From positions 58,467 through 122,466 of the forward strand of contig NZ_FOWQ01000010.1 of NCBI RefSeq assembly GCF_900115505.1: 64,000 nt of DNA, in the 5' to 3' direction. The notes beneath the pieces were generated by a model. The model worked only from the letters and a program-made list of their open reading frames with translations. It was not told the DNA's origin and did not search any database. The position numbers were made by a program, and so were the translations under genes. This document shows positions 7,536-15,934 of this stretch, piece by piece. This DNA is from Geodermatophilus dictyosporus (lineage in GTDB: Bacteria > Actinomycetota > Actinomycetes > Mycobacteriales > Geodermatophilaceae). Within the stretch, counting starts at the first letter, position 1; each line of letters opens with the position of its first letter.

Positions 7536-8244
7536 GGAACCCACGGCCCTTGCTCTCCATCTTGACCACCTCCACCCGGCCGACCATCGCCGTCGAGGCC
7601 ACGTGCGTGCCGCCGTCGGCCTGCAGGTCCAGCCCGACGACGTCGACGATCCGCACCTGCTCGATGTCCGGCGGCAGCAGGTCGGTCGCGGTGCGGATCA
7701 GGTCGGGGATGGCGTAGGCCTCCTCACGCGGGAGGGTCCGCACGACGATCGGCCGGTCGGCGGTGATCTCGGCGTTGACCGCCTCGGCCACCCGGTCCTT
7801 GAAGTCGGCGGGCACCTCGGCGAGGTCGAAGTCCATCCGGGCGGTCAGCGGCTCCATGTTGCCGCCGGTGACCTTGGCGCCGAAGTCGCGCAGCACGACG
7901 CCGGTGAGCACGTGCAGCCCCGAGTGGGTGCGCATCAGCGCCGTCCGCCGCTCGTCGTCCAGGGCACCCCGGACGGCGGTCCCCGGCGGCGGTACCGGGT
8001 CGCCCTCGACCGGGAGCAGGTACAGCTCGTCGCCCCTGCGGGTGCCGGCGATGCGGGTGCGGACGCCGCCCCACAGCAGCACGCCCTCGTCCGGCGGCTG
8101 CCCGCCGCCGCCCGGGTAGAAGGCCGAACGGTCGAGCACGATGCCCTGCTCGGGGTCGGCGGCCACGACGGTGGCGTCCCACTCGCGGACGGTGGCATCG
8201 GCCAGGTCGAGGCGGTGGGTGTGTCCGTGCCGGTCAGCGCTCAC
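7510..8244 (-). CDS. Alanyl-tRNA editing protein AlaX-type
   Basis: A 244-residue protein homologous to the editing domain of alanyl-tRNA synthetase, which hydrolyses mischarged Ser- or Gly-tRNA(Ala) in trans. The N-terminal half carries SAFYPGGGGQPPD, and the metal-binding HxxxH is in RTHSGLHVL. The second metal motif reads ADGGTHVAST, where the Cys of the common CGGTHV form is replaced by Asp, so one zinc ligand differs. Start chosen at GTG 8244 because upstream frames lack homology and belong to the next gene. The amidotransferase gene ends 20 bases upstream, so the two are probably co-transcribed. Its 3' end is duplicated at 6401. Confidence 0.88.
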   Translation of the reverse strand: MSADRHGHTHRLDLADATVREWDATVVAADPEQGIVLDRSAFYPGGGGQPPDEGVLLWGGVRTRIAGTRRGDELYLLPVEGDPVPPPGTAVRGALDDERRTALMRTHSGLHVLTGVVLRDFGAKVTGGNMEPLTARMDFDLAEVPADFKDRVAEAVNAEITADRPIVVRTLPREEAYAIPDLIRTATDLLPPDIEQVRIVDVVGLDLQADGGTHVASTAMVGRVEVVKMESKGRGFRRLRVRIV

Positions 8245-8264
8245 CCCGGCATCGTGCCCCGCGG

Positions 8265-8990
8265 TCAGGCCGCCCGGTCGCCGGACAGCCCATCGGCGCG
8301 CGCCAGGAACGCCGCGACCAGCCGTGCGCACGCCGCGGCCGAGGTCTCCCGCCGGGCCGCGATCTGCGCCCGCAGGCGAGGCACCAGCGCGGCGGCCTCC
8401 GGCGGCGGCGGGCCGGTCAGCTCCCAGGTCTCCTCCCACGCGGAGAACGCGCCCGGGTCGATCTCCGGGTGGAACTGCACGCCCAGGTGCGGCCCGAGCG
8501 CGAACGCCTGGACCGCACGCGACGTGCGGGCCACCTCGACGCCGCCGGGCGGCACGGTGAACCGGTCGCCGTGGTACTCGAACCACGGCCCGGCCGGCAC
8601 CAGCGCGGAGTCGGCCGTCTCGACCGTCAGGAACCCGTGCTCCCCGGCCGGCGCCGCGCTCACCGCCCCGCCGAGCACCCGCGACAGCGCCTGCCCGCCG
8701 AAGCAGACGCCGAGCACCGGCGTCCCGGCGTCCACCGCGCGGCGCAGGTAGGCCAGCTCGGCGGCCAGCCAGGGCACCGTGTCGTCGTAGGCGGCCGCGC
8801 CCGAGCCCATCACCACGAGCGTGCGCAGCAGGCCCGGGTCGGGCAGGTCCGTGAGCAGCGGCGAGTGCCCGACCGTCGTCCCGACGACGACGTCGAGGCC
8901 CTGCGCCTCCAGCGCCGGCCGCAGCGTGCCGACCAGCCGGTGTCCCCGGGAGGGCTCGGCGTCGTGGACCAGGACGAGCGCGGTCTGCAT
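8265..8990 (-). CDS. Class I glutamine amidotransferase-like protein
   Basis: A 241-residue stand-alone amidotransferase domain. The nucleophile elbow is GVCFGGQ (Cys96) and the His/Glu pair is in GVQFHPEID (His174, Glu176), so the triad is complete. An oxyanion-type strand VVMGSGAAAYDD precedes it. Such proteins resemble the glutaminase half of GMP synthetase and the GATase1 enzymes that act on peptides or gamma-glutamyl compounds; no synthetase partner is next to it. ATG 8990 is chosen because the longer frame upstream is a shadow of the opposite-strand gene at 9120. Confidence 0.85.
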   Translation of the reverse strand: MQTALVLVHDAEPSRGHRLVGTLRPALEAQGLDVVVGTTVGHSPLLTDLPDPGLLRTLVVMGSGAAAYDDTVPWLAAELAYLRRAVDAGTPVLGVCFGGQALSRVLGGAVSAAPAGEHGFLTVETADSALVPAGPWFEYHGDRFTVPPGGVEVARTSRAVQAFALGPHLGVQFHPEIDPGAFSAWEETWELTGPPPPEAAALVPRLRAQIAARRETSAAACARLVAAFLARADGLSGDRAA

Positions 8991-9119
8991 GCACCCATCA
9001 TCGGCACCCGGCCGACACACCCCGACGCACGGGCAGGGGCTTCCCCTGGCGCGCGACCGCGAGCAGGCTGTCGTCGCGGCGGTGCCGCGCGGGCGCCGCC
9101 GTCCTGTGAGGAGGACGGC

Positions 9120-9740
9120 ATGTACGCACGCTCGACCACGCTCAACGGCGCCCCGGTGACCATCGACGACGGCATCTCCTACGTCTGTGACGAGGTGATG
9201 CCCGCGGTCACGGCGATGCCGGGCTGCGTCGGACTGTCGATGCTGGCCGACCGGGAGAGCGGGCGGTGCATCGTCACGTCCTCCTGGCACGACGCCGAGG
9301 CGATGCGGGCCAGCGCCGAGGGCGTCCGCGGGCTGCGCGAGCGGGCGGCGAGCATCTTCGGCGGGCCCCCGGAGGTGCACGACTGGGAGGTCGCGGTCAT
9401 GCACCGGCGCTCGGAGGCGCCGTCGGGTGCGTGCACGCGGGTGACCTGGACCAGGGCCGACCCCTCACAGGTCGACCGCGTCCTCGACGCCTACCGATCG
9501 GTCATGGTGCCGCGGATGGAGGACTACCCCGGCTTCTGCAGCGTGAGCCTGTTCCTCGACCGCGAGCAGGGCCTGTCGGCGTCCGCGGTCACCTTCGAGG
9601 ACCGCGACTGCATGGAGTCCTCCCGCACGCACGCCCGCGCCAGCCGCGACGACTTCGCCCGTCTCATGCGCATCGAGATCACCGACCACGACGAGTTCGA
9701 CCTCGTCCTGGCGCACCTGCGCGTCCCCGAGACGGTCTGA
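9120..9740 (+). CDS. Tandem dimeric alpha-beta barrel protein (antibiotic biosynthesis monooxygenase-like)
   Basis: A 206-residue protein with a strong GAGGAGG ribosome site before ATG 9120. It reads as two ferredoxin-like alpha-beta halves: the first with GCVGLSMLADRESGRCIVTSSWHDAEAM (split across residues 35-62), the second with YPGFCSVSLFLDREQGLSAS. This arrangement is seen in ABM-type monooxygenases and related stress proteins in which two barrels pair. No cofactor is predicted. It faces the acyl-CoA dehydrogenase genes, with a palindromic terminator between. Confidence 0.7.
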   Translation: MYARSTTLNGAPVTIDDGISYVCDEVMPAVTAMPGCVGLSMLADRESGRCIVTSSWHDAEAMRASAEGVRGLRERAASIFGGPPEVHDWEVAVMHRRSEAPSGACTRVTWTRADPSQVDRVLDAYRSVMVPRMEDYPGFCSVSLFLDREQGLSASAVTFEDRDCMESSRTHARASRDDFARLMRIEITDHDEFDLVLAHLRVPETV

Positions 9741-9758
9741 GGGCCGAGCCAAGCGGAG

Positions 9759-9778
9759 CCGGGCCGGCGCCGGCCCGG
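9759..9778. terminator. Bidirectional hairpin terminator
   Basis: A perfect 20-bp palindrome (CCGGGCCGGC and its complement) placed exactly between the convergent stops at 9740 and 9781. No U tract, as is usual in this type of genome. Confidence 0.6.
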
Positions 9779-9780
9779 GT

Positions 9781-10854
9781 TCACACCACGCGGGTGAGGG
9801 CCGGCCAGAGGTCGTCGCCGCCGCCGGCGACCAGGCCGGCGCCCAGCGCGCGCGACCACACCAGCTCGTTGCCGCCCTCGTCGCGCCACGACCAGCAGCG
9901 GCGGGTGAGGTGGTGCAGCCGGTACTCCTGGGTGAACCCGATCGCGCCGTGCACCTGGTGGGCCCGCTTGGCGACCACCTCGACGGCCGACCCCGCACGC
10001 ACCTTGGCCGCCGCGGCGGCGAGCACCACGGTGTCCTCGCCGCGGTCGAGCGCCTGGACGGCGGCGTCGACGAGCGCGGCGGTGGAGGTGACCTCGCCGG
10101 CCATCTCCGCGAGCTCCATCTGGATGGCCTGGAACCTGCCCAGCGGCCGGCCGAACTGCTGCCGCTCCCCGGCGTACTGCACCGTCCAGGCCAGCACCTG
10201 CTCCAGGGCCGCGGAGACCTGCACCGCCCGCGCCAGGGCGAGGCGGGCGCGCACCAGCTGCGCCTGCGCCGGCGACAGCAGCGCCCCGGGCACGCCGACG
10301 CCGTCGAGCACCAGCGACCCGCGCGGCTCGCCGGCGAGGTTCACCGCCCGCGACGCGGCCAGCCCCGCGGTGTCGACGACGGCCAGCACCGCGCCCTCGA
10401 TCCCGGCCGGCGGGCTCGCCAGCACCGCCACGTGCTGGGCCACGCCGGCCCACGGGACGTCGACCGCGGTGCCGGTGAGGGTGAACCGGCCCGGGCCGTC
10501 CCCGTCGTCGGAGGGCTCGGCCGTCACCGCGCCGTCCACGGCGACGGTCAGCGGCTCCTCGGGCGACGGCAGGTCGAGGTCGGCGGCCAGCAGCGCGGGC
10601 GCGGCCACCAGCAGCTGCTCGGCCACCGGCACCGCCCCGGCACCGGCGGCCAGCGTGCGCACGACGGCCACCGCGTCGGCCAGCTCGCCGCCGGAGCCGC
10701 CGGCCTCCTCGGGCAGCCCCACCCCGGTCAGCCCGGCCTCGGCGAGGTCGGCCCACAGGCCCTCGTCCCACGGGCGGTCCGCGGTGAGCAGCAGCGGCTC
10801 GTGCCCGGTGAGGATGTCCCGGACGGTCTCGACCACCAGGTCCTGGTCGCTCAT
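9781..10854 (-). CDS. Acyl-CoA dehydrogenase, small-subunit type
   Basis: A 357-residue acyl-CoA dehydrogenase with a weakly conserved N-terminal domain and a well-kept C-terminal helical domain (ERQQFGRPLGRFQAIQMELA, then AKRAHQVHGAIGFTQEY). Its start overlaps the stop of the second dehydrogenase gene by ATGA, so the two are made together. In actinobacteria such adjacent unequal pairs form alpha2-beta2 heterotetramers that oxidise the side chains of sterols or other bulky acyl-CoAs (FadE28/FadE29 type). The pairing is seen; the substrate is inference, and no other sterol gene is in the window. Confidence 0.85.
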   Translation of the reverse strand: MSDQDLVVETVRDILTGHEPLLLTADRPWDEGLWADLAEAGLTGVGLPEEAGGSGGELADAVAVVRTLAAGAGAVPVAEQLLVAAPALLAADLDLPSPEEPLTVAVDGAVTAEPSDDGDGPGRFTLTGTAVDVPWAGVAQHVAVLASPPAGIEGAVLAVVDTAGLAASRAVNLAGEPRGSLVLDGVGVPGALLSPAQAQLVRARLALARAVQVSAALEQVLAWTVQYAGERQQFGRPLGRFQAIQMELAEMAGEVTSTAALVDAAVQALDRGEDTVVLAAAAAKVRAGSAVEVVAKRAHQVHGAIGFTQEYRLHHLTRRCWSWRDEGGNELVWSRALGAGLVAGGGDDLWPALTRVV

Positions 10855-12020
10855 CGCAGCCCCAGCCCCCGCGCCACGATCCCGCGCAGGATCTCGTTGG
10901 TCCCGCCTCGCAGCGTGTAGCCCGGCGCGTGCAGCTGCGCCTCGGCCAGCGCCCGGCCCAGCGGGTCGGGGCTGTCCAGCGACGCCGGGACGTCGACCAC
11001 ACGGCGCACCTCGTCGACGACGTCCTGCTCGAACGTCGTCCCCACGTCCTTGACCAGCGCCGCCGGGATGTCGGGCAGCTCGCCCCGGTCGAGGGCCGCG
11101 GCGATCCGCAGCGACAGCTGCCGCAGCGCCAGCGCCCGCGCCGAGAGCCGGCCCAGCGTGGCCAGCTGCGCGGGGTCGCCGGTGGCGGCGGCGCGGCGGC
11201 CGAACTCCGCCAGCAGCGGCCAGGTGGAGAGGAACCGCTCGGGCCCGGACCGCTCGAAGGCCAGCTCCGCGGTCACCTGGTGCCAGCCGGCGCCCTCGGT
11301 GCCCAGCAGCATGTCGCCGGGGACGACGACGTCGTCGAACACGACCTCGTTGAAGTGGTGGCCGCCGTCGAGGATGCGGATCGGGTTGACGGTGATGCCC
11401 GGCAGCGACAGGTCCACCAGCAGCTGGGTCAGCCCCTGGTGCTTGCCGCGCGGGCCCTCCCCGGGCGGGCCGGTGCGCACGAGCACGATCCCGTAGTGCG
11501 AGTGGTGCGCGTTCGACGTCCACACCTTCGCGCCGTTGACCACGAAGTCGCCGTCGGCGTTGCGCGCGGCGCGGGTGCGGATCGAGGCGAGGTCGGAGCC
11601 GCTGTCGGGCTCGCTCATGCCGATGACGAAGTAGCACTCACCGGCCGCGATGCGCGGCAGGATCTCCTTGCGCTGCGCCTCGGTGCCGTAGCGCAGCAGG
11701 TTCGGCCCCGACTGGCGGTCGGCGATCCAGTGCGCGGCCACCGGCGCCCCGGCGGCCAGCAGCTCCTCGGTGACGGCGTAGCGCTCCATCGCGGTGCGCT
11801 CGTGCCCGCCGTACTCCCTGGGCCAGGTCATCCCGAGCCAGCCGCGGGCGCCCAGCTTGCGCGAGAAGTCGGGGTCCACGCCGGACAGCCAGGTGTCCAC
11901 GTGCGTGGTGAAGGTCCCGGCGGCGAGCTCCTCGGCGAGGAACTGCCGCACCTCGAGCCGGACCTGCTCGGCGGCCTCGGACGGTGGCGCGGGCGCCAGG
12001 GTCAACTGGTTGCTGCTCAT
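10851..12020 (-). CDS. Acyl-CoA dehydrogenase, large-subunit type
   Basis: A 389-residue acyl-CoA dehydrogenase and first gene of the pair. Clear family blocks: GMTWPREYGG near residue 63, the flavin-contacting FVIGMSEPDSGSDLASIRT (about 131-149), VNGAKVWTSNAHHS, and the C-terminal RGGTNEILRGIVARGLGLR. The signature for FAD and acyl-CoA binding is complete. The upstream 57 bases to the next gene hold no clear promoter. Acts with the smaller partner in beta-oxidation of an unidentified acyl-CoA. Confidence 0.9.
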   Translation of the reverse strand: MSSNQLTLAPAPPSEAAEQVRLEVRQFLAEELAAGTFTTHVDTWLSGVDPDFSRKLGARGWLGMTWPREYGGHERTAMERYAVTEELLAAGAPVAAHWIADRQSGPNLLRYGTEAQRKEILPRIAAGECYFVIGMSEPDSGSDLASIRTRAARNADGDFVVNGAKVWTSNAHHSHYGIVLVRTGPPGEGPRGKHQGLTQLLVDLSLPGITVNPIRILDGGHHFNEVVFDDVVVPGDMLLGTEGAGWHQVTAELAFERSGPERFLSTWPLLAEFGRRAAATGDPAQLATLGRLSARALALRQLSLRIAAALDRGELPDIPAALVKDVGTTFEQDVVDEVRRVVDVPASLDSPDPLGRALAEAQLHAPGYTLRGGTNEILRGIVARGLGLR

Positions 12021-12077
12021 AGCGATCGGTCCCCACGTCGGCGTGGCGGTCTGTCACCGTCGGTTGTACAGCACCCC

Positions 12078-14699
12078 TCAGCGGTCCTCGTCCCCGCCGG
12101 GGCGGACGTCGCGGGCCAGCTGGCGCAGCTCGCCGACGGCGTCGCCGACGGCGCCGGACAGGCGGGTGAGCGCGCCCGACACCAGCCGGCGCACCGCGGC
12201 GGGGTCCAGGCCGAGGAACGAGCCCAGCCCCGCGGCGACGTCCACCCCGGGGAAGCCGGACGACGGCGGCCGCTCCTCGGTCCGCTCGGGTGACCAGCGC
12301 ATGGCGTCGCCGGAGACGGTGACGTCACCGGCGGCGCCGTCCAGCGCGTCGGCCAGGGCGTGCGGGCGGGCGTGCGGGAGGGCGTGCGGGAGGGCGTGCG
12401 GCGCGGCGGCGGTCTGCGGCAGGGCATCCGCACCGGGCAGCCGGGTGAGCACCAGCAGCGCGACGTCGTCGGCCCGCCGGGAGCCGGTGAGCGCGGCCAG
12501 CAGCCGGTCGCACAGCGCGTCGGGGTCGGCCGGCCCCTCCCCCGCCGCGTCCGCGGCCACGGCGCGCAGCCGGTCCAGGCCGGCGTCGAGGTCGGCGGTG
12601 CGGCTCTCCACGAGCCCGTCGGTGAACAGCACCAGCGTCGCGCCCTCGGGCAGCCGGCCCGACCACTCCCGCGGCGGGACGGGCGGCGCCCCGAGCACGC
12701 GGCCGGGCGCCACGGGCAGGTACTCCGCGCGGCCGCCGTGCACCAGCAGCGGCGGCAGGTGCCCGGCCGAGGCGATCCGCAGCTCCCCGGTGGCCGGGCG
12801 CAGCGTGGCGAACAAGGCGGTGGCCATCCGCGGCAGGTCCAGCAGCGGCCAGCTGCCGTGCAGCCGCTCCACCAGTGGCCCCGGGTCGGGGCAGTCGACC
12901 AGCAGCGCCCGGTGCACGCTGCGCAGCTGGCCCATGGTCGCGGCCGCGGTGACGTCGTGACCGACGACGTCCCCCACCGCCAGCCCCACCCGGTCGCCGC
13001 CGGGCAGCGGGACGACGTCGTAGAAGTCCCCGCCGACGTCGGCGCCGCGACTGCCGGGGAGGTAGCGCACGGCCAGCGCCAGCCCGGGCACCGCCGGCGG
13101 CTCGGGCGGCAGCAGGCTGCCCTGCAGCGCGTGCGAGGTGCGCGACTCCAGCTCGAAGCGCTGGGCGACGTCCATCCCCTGCGACATCTGCAGCGCCAGC
13201 TGCTCGGCGGTGTCGACGTCGGCCTCGGTGAACCGGCCGCGGCGGGCGTCGGCGCCCAGCGAGATGACGCCCAGCGGCCGGTTGTCCACCAGCAGCGGCA
13301 CGCAGATGAGGTCGGCGAGCTGCAGCGCCCGGCTGACCGCCAGGTGCTCCGGGGAGGTGCTGATCCGCACGAGCATCGCCTCGTCCACCCCGCGCGCCCA
13401 GATCGTGCGGCGCTCCACCATCGCCCGCACCGAGGGGTGGCTGCCGTCGCGGTGCGGCAGGTGCTCGTCGCGCAGCTGCTCGACCAGGTGCCGGCGGGCC
13501 GGGTCGGCGTGCGCCACCACCGGCGCGGTCAGCCCGCGCTCGGTGAGCAGGTCGATCACGCAGATGTCGGCCGGCCCGGCGACCGCCAGCTCGGCCAGCC
13601 GCTCGAGGGTCTCGCCGACCTCCCCCGCCGCGGCCAGCAGCCGGGCGGCGTCGAGCAGGAACGCCGACCGGGCCGCCTGCCGCACGGTCTCCTCGTGCAG
13701 CCGCACCCGCTCCAGGGCCTGCCCGGCCTGCCGGCCGAGGGTGGCCAGCAGCTCGGCGTCGGCCGGCGACAGCGCACCGCGCGTCCCCGGCTCGGCCAGG
13801 CTGATCAGCTCGCTGTCGTCGGTGACGCCCAGGACGAGCACCAGCGCACCCAGGTGCCGGTCGTCGGCGGCCGACACCGGGACGACGACCAGCGCCTCCT
13901 GCCCGGCCTCGGCCATCGCCCCGGCCAGCCCCGGCCAGCGCTGCCGCAGCTCCGGCCCGACCGGCGCCGCGCGCACGCCGCCGGTGCGCACCAGCTCGGC
14001 CCCGGCCGGCGCGGCGGTCGCCAGCTGGGCGAGCAGCTCGGGGCTGAGCCCGTCGGAGGCCGCGAGGTCGACCGGCACCGTCCCCTCCGGCCGCGCCCCG
14101 GGCACCCGGTCCACCAGCCACAGCGCGGCGCCACCGGCCTCCAGGGCCCGGCGTGCCCGGCGCACCACCACGTCGGCGACCTGCTCGGCCGACCGCGCCG
14201 CGGCCAGCTCGGAGACGACCTGGTGCATCGTGCGGGCGCGCACCTCGGCGTCGGTGGCGGCCTGCTGGGCGGCCAGCAGCGCCCGCTCGTAGCGGCGGCG
14301 CGAGCTGGCCTCGAACACCGTGGCGCGGACCAGCAGCGGCCGGCCCTCGGCGTCGCGCACCTCGACGGCGTTGAGCAGGCAGGGCAGCACCGACCCGTCG
14401 GCGCGGACGACGTCGAGCGCCACCTCGCGCACCGCGCCCTGCAGCCGCAGCAGCGGCGCGAGGTGGGTCTCGAAGAACACCCGGCCGCCGGCGCTGAGCA
14501 GGTCGGGCAGCCGCAGGCCGAGCACGTCCTCGGGACGCCGTCCGGTCCAGGCGCAGAAGGTGCCGTTGACCTTGACCACGTGCGCGTCGGGCAGCATCGA
14601 CAGGTACCCGCACGGGGCGTTCTCGTAGAGGTCGGCAGGGTCCTCCTCGAGCAGCCGCGCCAGCCCCTCCGGGCGGGCCGGTCCCTCGTCGTGCGCCAC
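12078..14699 (-). CDS. PAS/GAF/PP2C (SpoIIE-type) serine phosphatase
   Basis: An 873-residue signalling protein starting at GTG 14699, just after GAGGGGG. An N-terminal PAS domain (about 18-130; APCGYLSMLPDAHVVKVNGTF) is followed by two GAF-like domains (about 170-330 and 340-520) joined by coiled segments, then a SpoIIE/PP2C phosphatase (about 545-750) with metal-binding DVGGDFYDVV and VGDVVGHDVTAAA. The last 120 residues hold a His/Pro/Ala run (ALPHALPHARPHA) and a helical tail. Phosphatases of this kind (RsbP, RsbU) dephosphorylate STAS anti-anti-sigma factors. The adjacent RsbQ-like hydrolase, 14 bases upstream on the same strand, makes an RsbP-like energy-stress role likely. Confidence 0.88.
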   Translation of the reverse strand: MAHDEGPARPEGLARLLEEDPADLYENAPCGYLSMLPDAHVVKVNGTFCAWTGRRPEDVLGLRLPDLLSAGGRVFFETHLAPLLRLQGAVREVALDVVRADGSVLPCLLNAVEVRDAEGRPLLVRATVFEASSRRRYERALLAAQQAATDAEVRARTMHQVVSELAAARSAEQVADVVVRRARRALEAGGAALWLVDRVPGARPEGTVPVDLAASDGLSPELLAQLATAAPAGAELVRTGGVRAAPVGPELRQRWPGLAGAMAEAGQEALVVVPVSAADDRHLGALVLVLGVTDDSELISLAEPGTRGALSPADAELLATLGRQAGQALERVRLHEETVRQAARSAFLLDAARLLAAAGEVGETLERLAELAVAGPADICVIDLLTERGLTAPVVAHADPARRHLVEQLRDEHLPHRDGSHPSVRAMVERRTIWARGVDEAMLVRISTSPEHLAVSRALQLADLICVPLLVDNRPLGVISLGADARRGRFTEADVDTAEQLALQMSQGMDVAQRFELESRTSHALQGSLLPPEPPAVPGLALAVRYLPGSRGADVGGDFYDVVPLPGGDRVGLAVGDVVGHDVTAAATMGQLRSVHRALLVDCPDPGPLVERLHGSWPLLDLPRMATALFATLRPATGELRIASAGHLPPLLVHGGRAEYLPVAPGRVLGAPPVPPREWSGRLPEGATLVLFTDGLVESRTADLDAGLDRLRAVAADAAGEGPADPDALCDRLLAALTGSRRADDVALLVLTRLPGADALPQTAAAPHALPHALPHARPHALADALDGAAGDVTVSGDAMRWSPERTEERPPSSGFPGVDVAAGLGSFLGLDPAAVRRLVSGALTRLSGAVGDAVGELRQLARDVRPGGDEDR

Positions 14700-14713
14700 C
14701 GCGCCCCCTCGCC

Positions 14714-15511
14714 TCAGGTCCCCGCGAGGAACGCCCGGATCGCCGCCGTCGTCTCCTCCGGCGCCGACAGGTGCGGGCAGTGACCGGTGGCGGCCAGCTG
14801 CCGGAACACGCTGCCCGGCACGTGCTCGTGCACGTAGCGGCCGACCACCTCCGGGGCGATGGCGTCCTGGGTGCACTGCAGCACCAGCGTCGGCACGCGC
14901 ACCCGCGGCAGGTCGTCGCGGTTGTCGGACAGGAAGGTGACCCGCGCGAACTGGCGGGCCACCGCCGGGTCGGTGCGGCAGAAGCTCTGCGCGAGCTCGG
15001 TGGCCACGCCGGGGTTGCCCGGACCGGCGACGACCGGGGCCAGCACGGCCGACCACTGCTGCGGGTTGGCGTCGAGGGAGTCCAGCAGCGCGGCGACGTC
15101 GGCGCGGGTGAAGCCGCCGGTGTAGCCCTCGTCGTCGACGTAGCGCGGGCTCGGGCCGACCATCACCAGCGCACCGAAGCGCTCGGGTGCCGCCTGCGCC
15201 GCCAGGACGCCGATCATCGCGCTGACCGAGTGCCCGACGAACACGACGTCGGTCAGGTCCAGGTCGCGGCAGATGTCCACGACGTCGGCCGCGTACCCGC
15301 GCAGCGAGCCGTAGCGCTCCGGGTCGTAGGCGGCCAGGTCGGAGCCGCCGGACCCGACGTGGTCGAAGGTGACCACCCGGTGGTCGACGGCGAAGTCGGG
15401 CGCGACGGCCCGCCACATGCTCTGGTCGCAGCCGAAACCGTGGGCGAACAGCATCGGCCGGGCGCCGGCCGGACCGCTCACGTGGACGCAGTTCCGCGTG
15501 ATCACGCGCAC
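14714..15511 (-). CDS. rsbQ: RsbQ-like alpha/beta hydrolase (stress regulator)
   Basis: A 265-residue alpha/beta hydrolase with the particular signature of RsbQ: HGFGCDQSMW near residue 24, nucleophile motif VGHSVSAMIG (Ser95), Asp in LQCTQDAIAP and His in ATGHCPHLS. In Bacillus RsbQ is required for the PAS-phosphatase RsbP to switch on the general stress sigma factor; plant strigolactone receptors share this fold. The gene is directly followed by a PAS-containing PP2C phosphatase, reproducing the RsbQ-RsbP pair. GTG 15511 abuts a run of Gs; GTG 15505 has better spacing and may be the true start. Confidence 0.88.
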   Translation of the reverse strand: MRVITRNCVHVSGPAGARPMLFAHGFGCDQSMWRAVAPDFAVDHRVVTFDHVGSGGSDLAAYDPERYGSLRGYAADVVDICRDLDLTDVVFVGHSVSAMIGVLAAQAAPERFGALVMVGPSPRYVDDEGYTGGFTRADVAALLDSLDANPQQWSAVLAPVVAGPGNPGVATELAQSFCRTDPAVARQFARVTFLSDNRDDLPRVRVPTLVLQCTQDAIAPEVVGRYVHEHVPGSVFRQLAATGHCPHLSAPEETTAAIRAFLAGT

Positions 15512-15601
15512 CCCCCGAACGTAACGGACGACGCCGTCCCTGTCGCCGTCCGTCAGCGCCCGAGTGCGAGCCGGAACCGCGCCGTGCCGCCCCGGATCAG
15601 G

Positions 15602-15736
15602 TCACCAGCGCGAGGTGCCGCAGTCGGCGCAGCGCTTCTTCGCGGTGGTGGTCTCGCCGCGGCAGTTGGGGCAGGTCCAGGTCGCCCGCCCGGTGGACCG
15701 CTCGGCGGTGGTGCTCTCCAGCGTGGTGGTGCTCAC
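15602..15736 (-). CDS. 44-residue zinc-ribbon protein
   Basis: A very short gene: GTG 15736 to TGA 15602. The product opens with a Ser/Thr-rich segment (MSTTTLESTTAERS) and ends with two CxxC knuckles, TCPNCRG and RCADCGTSRW, which together form a rubredoxin-like zinc ribbon. The precise knuckle spacing and the upstream GAGACGAGGG support coding. Function unknown; such mini-ribbons often bind nucleic acid or partner proteins. It lies upstream of, and in the same direction as, the rsbQ/phosphatase pair, 90 bases away, with a weak inverted repeat (15524-15553) between. Confidence 0.72.
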   Translation of the reverse strand: MSTTTLESTTAERSTGRATWTCPNCRGETTTAKKRCADCGTSRW

Positions 15737-15934
15737 GGTGCCCTCGTCTCCCTGTCGTCCGGGTGAGCACCCCAGGGTAGGGACACGACATGTCGTCCTG
15801 ATGACTTCCCGGTTGCGTCCGAGTCGTCGTGCAAGTCGGCGTGCAAGAGCAGTCCCAGTGGTGCACAGGTGTCCCGCGCGAGCGTCCTCGCAGCGAGCCG
15901 GAGGACCGGCTCCTCACCGAGGAAGGCACCCGCC

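Noticed and set aside
12360..14783. 807-codon plus-strand frame across the phosphatase gene
   Set aside because: Composition is shadow-like and the minus strand encodes clear PAS, GAF and PP2C motifs.
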